A DNA stretch of 64,000 nt from the NCBI GenBank assembly GCA_963921795.1, contig OY997653.1, forward strand, positions 23,236,658 to 23,300,657, read 5' to 3'. The notes below the pieces were generated by a model. The model searched no databases. It was not told the origin of the DNA and saw only the letters and a list, made by a program, of their open reading frames with translations. Shown here in pieces: positions 57,327 through 64,000 of this stretch (position 1 is its first letter; each line of letters opens with the position of its first letter). Both the position numbers and the translations under genes were made by a program. This DNA is from Nannobrachium achirus. Its lineage: Eukaryota > Chordata > Actinopteri > Myctophiformes > Myctophidae.

Positions 57327-57751
57327 AAGGGGATTCCAGACGGTACGCGGTCACCGCCTGCTAGTAATTCATTTTCAATGAGAGGCGGGCGGCTATTTCG
57401 TCCGCGCAGCGAAGTTTAGAGGCGGCGAGGCAAGCGGGCGCAGTCCCGTGAATATCCCCGCGAGCGTGCTCGTTTGTGCATGCGTACGCGGGCGGTGAGA
57501 GATGGATTGTGTTCATCTTTGTGAAACACAAACACACTCACTCTGCGAGTAAACGCTGCGCGGTATTTCACAAAGATGAACACAATCCATCTCTCGCCGC
57601 CTGCGTACGCATGCACAAACGAGCACGCTCGCGGGGGATTTCACTCGCCTCGCCGCCCCAAAACTTCGCTGCGCGGCTGAAAAAGCCGCCCGCCTCCCGT
57701 TGAAAATGAATTGCTAGGAGGCGGTGACCGCGTACCGTGTGCAATCCCCTT
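57327..57751. mobile_element. CpG-rich foldback insertion, 425 bp
   Basis: Arms of about 190 bp run from AAGGGGATT to AATCCCCTT, with TA on both sides. Copy A shows the uninterrupted site (GTCACCTTTATGCTGC at about 31145). The arms are unusually rich in CpG (for example GCGTACGCATGCACAAACG). No coding content. Confidence 0.8.
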
Positions 57752-58789
57752 TATGCTGCTTTCTCATTGGCAAAAAAGTAACCCCATTGACTTAAATGGG
57801 GAAAATGCAAAAACAGCTAAGAAACTCGCAATTTCCCACTATTGCACCTTTCTAGTTTATAAAGTGTTCCTGATTTGATTACAATACATGTTGTAGTGTT
57901 TTGTCAGGGTTAGGGTTTATCAGTACTTTTGGATCACTACTGTTGTTTGTTTTTCAGTGTCTGATATAGGGAATCGTTATCACATGACTCTATGCCCTTC
58001 TGTGTTGCTGCTATACTCTTATTATGTAAACTCTCATCTGATTGTGGTTAAAAGATGCAGCTCCTTTGAGCTTTTGAGCCTTCTAAACCAGATAAACTGT
58101 GTTTTTCTTTTCCTAATATTGTAACATGTTGTTCTCGCTATATCATACCTTTCTTGATTTATTTTGTATTAAAATTATTATTTTTGATTTGCTATACATT
58201 ATATCAAGTCCTTAAATTTCAAAGAAAAGTAACTGTTGAGTTTGATATTGACATTCATGTCGGAGTTTTATTTAGAATTGTGTAATTGCATGTGTTCAGG
58301 GATGCATGAATTAGGAAAACAACAGGAGATGGGGTATAGTTCCCGCCAGGGGCGTGCAGAGCGATTTGCAGAGGCAGGGGCTGGAATCTCAAAAGGGCAC
58401 CTACACCCATATAGACCTACAAGAGCCGCAACAACTCACAGCCTGACCTAACAAATCCAGTAGCCTTGAATTACTGGTTATTATCAACGTAAGATTTGCA
58501 GTCAGGTCAAACCACAAGATGGTGAAAAAAAATCCTTCTGACTAAACAACTTAGTAGTTACTAAAGAAATAACATTATTATCCCACATGGAGCTTGTCGC
58601 CTCTGGATGAATCAGCACAACAAAGAGCAACACTATGACCGTTGGATGGATAGTTAATTGGTAGGCCTATCAGAATGTTTTTGAATCACAAATCAGAATT
58701 AGCTAAAGGTCAGCTGACCTCTTTACTTTCAGAGAGAGTTGTGTTCATTCTTGATTCTGATTTTGTGTTGTGTTCAACTACTGGTTCCA

Positions 58790-58795
58790 TTTATT
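58790..58795 (-). terminator. Poly(A) signal, VPS4 retrogene
   Basis: On the minus strand AATAAA (then ATGGAACC) lies about 80 nt after the stop codon at 58874, a usual 3' UTR length for a compact gene. Confidence 0.5.
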
Positions 58796-58873
58796 TTGTA
58801 CACCCCTCAGAATCGTTGAAATTACAACAGGTTTGAGAGCCACTGAGCTACAGTATGTCTCGTCCTCTGTCGC

Positions 58874-60181
58874 TCAACCGTCCATTCCAAAGTCCTCCGT
58901 GAACTTCTTGAGCTTCAGCAGGTCTTCGTTGTTGACCGTGGGCCGTGTGGTGGACAGAGAGTGCTCCATGTCGGCCATGCGGACGATGGGCTCCAGCAGC
59001 TTGTCGCTCTGCACGTCGTTCCAGGTCATCTCCCTGGCCTCGGGGTCGCCGGGGGAGCACGGCGTCCACAGGTCGTCTGCCATCACCTGGCTGTTCCGCG
59101 GCGACGGCCCGCGCACCCGCTTGAAGTGCGTGGCCGACTGGACCTTCCGGACGGGCTGCATGAGGGCGTCGCGGACGATGATGCTGATGTCGGCGCCGGA
59201 GTAGCCGTCCGTCTTGCGCGCCAGCTGCCGGAAGTGGTCGTCGGTCAGGCTGTGCGGCGTGTTGCCCAGGTGTAGGCGGAACATCTGGGAGCGGGCCGGC
59301 TCCTCGGGCAGCGGGATGTGGATGCGGCGCTCGAACCGACGGCGGATGGCAGCGTCCAGCACCCAGGGGGTGTTGGTGGCGCCCAGCACCAGGATCCCGT
59401 CGGCGTCGTTGCCCACACCCTGCATCTGCACCAGGAACTCCGTCTTGATGCGGCGGGCGGCGTCGCTCTCGTTGTCGTTGCGTGAGCCGCACATGGAGTC
59501 CACCTCGTCGATGAAGATGATGGAGGGCTTGTGCTGGCGCGCCAGGTCGAACAGGTTCTTCACCAGCTTCTCGCTCTCCCCGAGCCACTTGGACACCAGG
59601 TCCGAGGAGGAGATGGAGAAGAAGGTGGAGTTGTTGGCCTCCGTGGCCACGGCCTTGGCCAGGTAGGACTTCCCTGTTCCCGGCGGGCCGAACAGCAGGA
59701 TGCCTCGCCATGGGGTGCGCTTGCCCGTGAAGAGATGGGGGAATTTGATCGGCATGATCACGGCCTCCTTCAGGGCCTCCTTGGCCCCCTCCAGTCCGGC
59801 GACGTCGTTCCACTTAACGTTGGGCTTCTCCATCACAATGGCGCCCATGAGTTGCTCTTGCCGCTTCTTCTTCTCTTGGTCCTCCCCTCCGCTGTCGCTG
59901 TCACTCTTGTCGTTGCCCTGTGCCTCCTTCACACGTCTCCTGCTCTGTTTCTCTTTGCTCTCCAGGTAGTCTTTGAGCTTCTCCGCTCTGTCCAGGTACT
60001 GCGTGCACTTCCCTCGTATGCTGTGCTTCTGCTTGTCACATTTGATGTCGTATCTGATGGCGTGCAGGAAGTACTCCACGCCATGCTGGTAGAGGCGCAA
60101 GGCCTCCTCGTAGTTGTTTGCCTTGTCCTCCTCCGTGGCTCTGGTGATGAGGTCAATAGCCTTCTGCAACTTCGACATCAT
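58874..60181 (-). CDS. vps4: VPS4-type AAA ATPase, intronless (likely retrogene)
   Basis: An unbroken 435-aa frame equals the usual VPS4 length (about 437). The start is the [11 protein letters not shown] pair of ATGs; the frame stays open for 40 more codons upstream, but that part resembles no VPS4. An MIT domain (about 4-75) binds ESCRT-III tails; a charged linker follows; the AAA core has Walker A GPPGTGKS (165-172), Walker B IIFIDE (221-226) and arginine-finger region RRRFERR (280-286); the C-terminal helix ends [11 protein letters not shown]4 hexamers disassemble ESCRT-III at endosomes, the midbody and the nuclear envelope. Matches such as [20 protein letters not shown] and [15 protein letters not shown] favour VPS4A over VPS4B. 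No introns, GC-rich codons unlike the AT-rich flanks, and intact catalytic residues point to a retained retrocopy. Confidence 0.92.
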   Translation of the reverse strand: MMSKLQKAIDLITRATEEDKANNYEEALRLYQHGVEYFLHAIRYDIKCDKQKHSIRGKCTQYLDRAEKLKDYLESKEKQSRRRVKEAQGNDKSDSDSGGEDQEKKKRQEQLMGAIVMEKPNVKWNDVAGLEGAKEALKEAVIMPIKFPHLFTGKRTPWRGILLFGPPGTGKSYLAKAVATEANNSTFFSISSSDLVSKWLGESEKLVKNLFDLARQHKPSIIFIDEVDSMCGSRNDNESDAARRIKTEFLVQMQGVGNDADGILVLGATNTPWVLDAAIRRRFERRIHIPLPEEPARSQMFRLHLGNTPHSLTDDHFRQLARKTDGYSGADISIIVRDALMQPVRKVQSATHFKRVRGPSPRNSQVMADDLWTPCSPGDPEAREMTWNDVQSDKLLEPIVRMADMEHSLSTTRPTVNNEDLLKLKKFTEDFGMDG

Positions 60182-60261
60182 TTCATCTAACCGTTGTTGC
60201 CCCAGAACAAAATGTATTGACGGCAGATGAAAATGACCTGGTAAATGGGTAAGCTGTTTGT

Positions 60262-60298
60262 TATATAAGGGGACAGACGTGACATGGGCATGACGTAA
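60262..60298 (-). promoter_or_regulatory. CRE-like site and TATA box of the VPS4 retrogene
   Basis: On the minus strand TTACGTCA (60291-60298) is followed about 25 bp later by TATATAA (60262-60268), about 80 bp before the ATG. A further ACGT motif (GTCACGTC) lies between. This compact CRE-plus-TATA layout is typical of short tissue-restricted promoters, including CREM targets in testis. Expression is not shown by the sequence. Confidence 0.45.
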
Positions 60299-60301
60299 CA
60301 C

Positions 60302-61040
60302 AGACGTAGCGTAAATAGGTACATGTACTCAATCAAGTAGCCTACTGTACGTACGTCTATACGTGGCTTTGCGTTTTTGCACCATGTGTTTTCCCAAGGG
60401 TTTTCCCATTGGATGACACACAGAAGTTAGGCGTAAGAGTTTTCCCATGAGGTTATAACTATACATCATGATGACATAATATAATAATTATATATAGTGC
60501 GAAAGATACCGCTCTCTTCACACAGGTGTGATTTTTTACTTATAGCTACTGGAGTATTTCAATACATTTACTTCTGCTCCACTACACGCAATTCCAAATA
60601 TTATTGTACTTTTACTCCACAACAATTAATATTTGAAAACTTTATTTACTTTACTTTATAACATGGCAGCGTGGCGTGTTGTGAGCTTGTAGATCTGCTA
60701 TTTTCAGAGCACAACACCTGAGGGCAACCAAACATAAAATTAATTAACGTTCTCCGTAATATTTAGTCTAGTTTTACCTTTTTCTTTTTTTAAATTGACA
60801 ATCTATGTATTCATCATAGCTGAGTTTTTATTGCGTTTTTATTTAGTTTCCGCTTTTTCTCTCTCGAAAATAACACATTTCATCATAGTTTTAGTCTCCT
60901 CAGCTTTCACCAACACCATCCATGCGACAGTTCACTTGAGCTTATCATCCTCTCCTGTCCTTCTATCACATCATTCGCACATACCCAGCCTTTATTAACC
61001 CCTATAGGGTGAGTGGACAGTGGGTGTTACAGAGACCAGA
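60302..61040. other. Non-coding DNA right of the VPS4 retrogene
   Basis: AT-rich, with a fragment of the dispersed AGCTTGTAGATCTGCTATTT motif (60682-60705) and MITE fragments near 60540-60650. No gene. Confidence 0.45.
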
Positions 61041-61046
61041 GAGAGT

Positions 61047-61190
61047 GGTAAATGGTGCATTTATATAGCGCTTTTATCCAAAGCGCTTTACAGAGATTGT
61101 GCATTACATTCACCCATTCATACACCGGTGGCGGAGGAAACCATGCAAGGCACCAACCTGCTCACCGGGAGCAATGTGGGGTTCAAAGTC
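61047..61190 (-). mobile_element. tRNA-derived SINE (V-SINE-like), truncated
   Basis: The same 3' part as 21088-21300 (TGCATTTATATAGCGCTTTT and CACCAACCTG), but the tRNA-like head is missing. Confidence 0.55.
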
Positions 61191-61194
61191 TTTA

Positions 61195-61775
61195 GGTTTA
61201 TTACCCGGCTTGGTTGAATGCTTGATTCTGATTGGTCGAGCGCTGAAATCAGCGGTGAATTATGAGCGTATAATGACCGCTCCGCTCTATAATTCACCGC
61301 TGCCTAATCAAAGGCTCGCAGAGCAGCTGCTGCACTCAGGCTGCACGGCGTGGATTTCGTGCTGTATCCAACATGTCAGCCATGTAAACAAACACACAGC
61401 GACATTTACAACCAGACGTTGCTCTGAAGAATGTCTTTAAAAACATTTGAGGCGAGAAATAGACGACGCAGTAACAGAAATGGATTCTATTTGATCAGCA
61501 CTTCCTTGTTTTCCAAGGCGACCGGGTTGCGCTCGGGGGGACGCACTTTCAGCCGTCTGTAAACAAGGAAACACTTTGTTTTGATTTTAGTTTTGAGTCA
61601 AATTATTAATTTTATGTATTAGCCGGGTAATAAGTGCAAGGTCTTGCTGCTTGGTCATTATGGCTTATATGGACACTTCGGGCTGATAATTCGCCTCGGC
61701 TCCGCCTCGGGGAATTATTACCCCGTCGTGTCCATATAAGCCATGATGACCGCGTAGCAAGACCTTATCGCATAC
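61195..61775. mobile_element. MITE with TTATTACCCGGCT end and hairpins
   Basis: Near the left are paired segments CAGCGGTGAATTATGAGCG and CGCTCTATAATTCACCGCTG. On the right, CTTATATGGACACTTCGGGC pairs with ACCCCGTCGTGTCCATATAAG. AGCCGGGTAATAA at 61621 repeats the left end in reverse. No coding content. Confidence 0.5.
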
Positions 61776-61864
61776 ATCAATACTGCAATGTAGAAGTAAG
61801 TACTCAGTTACAGTCTGAAATTTAAAATCTACTTGAGTAGAAATATACGAACATTATTTGAATC

Positions 61865-62340
61865 AAAATGTACTTTAAGGACGACTTTTGTTTTTTATAA
61901 CAAGGGTTCATATTTTAGATTGTAATTAAAGAATATAAAATATAAGTGTTAAAATTATTTCATTTACTTTTTTCTATTGTTTTAGAGTTTTTTTATTTCA
62001 GTGGTTGGGGGCATGCGTACAAGTGGCATTTTACACAGAATAAGCCCATTCCTAAGATACAACGCAACCTTTCATGGTTGGATGTGACTTATGCGGGCTA
62101 GAAGTGTTACTGTAAATAGCAATAAAGAAACTGCTGGCTTATTGTGTTTAAAAAGACATAGCCACTTGTACGCATGCCCCCATGCGTACGCAATCCCCAC
62201 ATTATAGCACAGTAAACGCGATAAAACAATAGAACGAAGCAAATGAAAACATTTTAAAACTCACTTTTTCTTTTCTCTAATTACAATCTAAAATATGAAC
62301 CCTTGTAAAAAAACAAAGTTGTCCTTTAAAGCACCAAAAG
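61865..62340. mobile_element. Foldback element, arms about 150 bp
   Basis: Left CAAGGGTTCATATTTTAGAT pairs with right ATCTAAAATATGAACCCTTG, and GCATGCGTACAAGTGGC pairs with GCCACTTGTACGCATGC near the centre. MITE fragments with AGTACT motifs flank it. Confidence 0.7.
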
Positions 62341-64000
62341 TAAAAGTACAATTTTTTTTGAAAATATCAGATCTACAAGCTCACAATGGGTCGCATCGGC
62401 ATCGCGACACTAACATTTTCATTTATCTGGGTTCAAGTTATTGTCATATATATTCATACAAAGTATAAATACAGTGAAATGCTTGTGCTAGGAGCACTCT
62501 CAGCCTAAAGACACAGAGACCAACAAAAGCAACAGACAATGTGCTGGGGGGGGGGGGACTATTACTGAAACGGGTGGAGTGCGATTTGACGCTCCATTAA
62601 AGTTTTTTGGATGAGAGGAATGAGAACAGATTATTGGCGGGGTGGCTGCTGTCTTTAATGATGTTCTGAGATTTTTGTCTTACCGCGTGTGGTATAAATT
62701 GAGATGTGGCAGTTCTGTGCCAATGAGTTTAGCTTATGTCTTCACAGTCCTCTGAAGCTGTCTGCAATCCTGGGCAAACAGGTTACCGAACCACACTGTG
62801 ATACAACCTGTCAGAACACTTTCTCGAATAAATGTAGTGGAGTAAAAGTACAATATTTGGATCCAAGATGTAGCGGAGTAGAAGTATTGGAAATTGGAAA
62901 TACTCAAGTAAAGTACAAATAGCTCAGAATTGTAATTAATACGTTTACACCGCTGTGAAATGTGTTATTTATCTTTAATGCAGGCATACAAATGATAATA
63001 TCTTTCCATTACTAACTAATCCCAGCCTTTATTAACCCTAAGGTGAGGTGAGGTGTTACAGAGACAGAGAGAGTGATGAGCTCATGCTGATGGCTCAGCT
63101 GCCGTAGTTAAAACTTGGCTGCCAAACACACAATGGCTTCAATGAAAACCTCAGCTGCGGGTGTTTATCCGGGGGGGCGCGAAGGAAACCAAAACATACA
63201 TGCAAGAGTGGAACATGGTGACATTTGGCGGCTCACAGAATGGTGCCGTGATGGAGAGGCCTGCCCTGCATGCCTGTGTTCTGTCAGCCAAGTCCCTCCC
63301 CACACGGTTGGGGAAGTTCCTCATTGACGTGTGTGTGCTAAGACACTTTCAACCTGGTGTCTATGCTAACAAGCAGACATTTCAAAATAGCATACAAGTA
63401 GACCTACTGTATATAAAGGGTTTAAGTGGTCTCTCTCAATGTATATGATCATCTCAATCAATGCTATTTATTGAATTAAAATGCTGATCAAATGCTATTT
63501 TATAATTTCTCAACCAGATAACGCTATATGGGTATGAAGGGGGGAAAAATAGGCTATCCCCCTTGCAGCATTCGGGTCAGGGTTAGGCTTAGCATGATGG
63601 TACAGTTCACTGGTACAAGGTCTACTAAAAGGAGATCTTAGAAAAGACTAAGCTTATTTCCACAGGAAACCATTTAGGTATCTCATATAACATTGAATGA
63701 CAGACTTACTACTAAATTACTACTAAAATGTTCTTCAGAGAAAGTTGTGTCCTGCCTGCACTCTTAAACCATTCTATTATACTTAGTCTTATTTTATTTT
63801 ATTTTATTTTTTCATTACGATTCAGTATTATCAGTATTATCTTGTGTATATTGTATTGTTGCTGTGTCTCTGTGGAACATGTCCCGCCTACATTTAGCTG
63901 CTTGTACCCGTATGAGTGACTGCATGACAAATAAGCCCATCTTGATTCTTCTCTAAATCATTTAGATCATCAAGGATTATGGAGTTGTACGTATAATTCT
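62341..64000. other. Non-coding right edge
   Basis: Contains the dispersed ATCAGATCTACAAGCTC motif (62361-62382), a poly-G run (62545-62557), an AGTAGAAGTA-type MITE fragment (about 62830-62950) and a reversed LINE tail (63595-63700, GGAAACCATTTAGGTATCTC). A GC-moderate stretch at 63100-63350 has no identifiable exon. Confidence 0.45.

Larger units (their letters stand above)
54390..58557. repeat. Duplicated downstream block, copy B
   Basis: Collinear with 28567-32020. It is about 0.7 kb longer because of a hAT MITE (55137), a CpG-rich foldback (57327) and other local insertions. A 60-bp tandem repeat (AATATATTAATTGGAATC, near 54645-54720) is specific to it. Confidence 0.8.

Noticed and set aside
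58848..60190. Long other-frame and antisense frames over the VPS4 gene
   Set aside because: Shadows caused by GC-rich codons; they match no family, while the main frame has every VPS4 motif.
63115..63448. Possible exon at the right edge
   Set aside because: Open but short, with no domain, no clear splice sites and no conserved motif that I recognise.

Overview
This is eukaryotic DNA, almost certainly from a bony (teleost) fish. The signs are split genes with GT/AG introns, a teleost-style tandem cluster of C2H2 zinc-finger genes, Helitron, hAT, piggyBac-like and LTR elements, tRNA-derived SINEs, and very dense dinucleotide and tetranucleotide microsatellites. The species cannot be named from the sequence. 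No prokaryotic feature, CRISPR array or ribosomal RNA was seen.

The real genes are few. Three paralogous poly-zinc-finger exons lie on the + strand at 2539-5846 (32 finger units), 25990-28457 (22) and 51252-53545 (20). Two copies of the N-terminal first exon (19928-20204 and 33337-33592) serve genes 2 and 3; the first exon of gene 1 must lie left of the window. Four copies of a short second exon (1420, 21336, 24534, 49616) sit between them. Joining exon 1 to the finger exon keeps the frame exactly and predicts proteins of 914 aa (gene 2) and 849 aa (gene 3). The cluster grew by tandem duplication: the promoter/exon-1 block and a block of about 3.5-4 kb downstream of the finger exons are each present twice. 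At the right end, on the minus strand, is an intronless but intact VPS4-type AAA ATPase (58874-60181) with its own CRE-like site and TATA box, best read as a functional retrogene.

Most of the rest is transposable elements, many with boundaries fixed by target-site duplications or by an empty site in a paralogous block. From left to right: a TTAA-flanked element in the gene 1 intron (1811-2299); a hAT-rich block with nested insertions (7269-13022); a very young, internally deleted LTR retrotransposon with almost identical LTRs (13293-17638); Helitrons (18297-19053, 22913-24103) and a Helitron-like relative (24867-25703); two giant foldback elements nested end-in-end with 9-bp target duplications (33640-34824); a foldback- and microsatellite-rich stretch (36.8-45 kb); a broken hAT transposase (45838-47996); a piggyBac-like element (48181-48775); and further hAT MITEs (38369, 49892, 55137).

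How it fits together: the zinc-finger proteins are probably nuclear DNA-binding repressors that evolve fast by gaining, losing and converting fingers. Such clusters in vertebrates are often linked to silencing of mobile DNA, and this one sits among recent insertions; that link is inference here. No wholly new biological system could be demonstrated. The most unusual items are the foldback family with TAGCC/GGCTA ends, the in-frame fossil splice acceptor inside all three finger exons, the near-identical-LTR element, and the VPS4 retrogene with a compact promoter.
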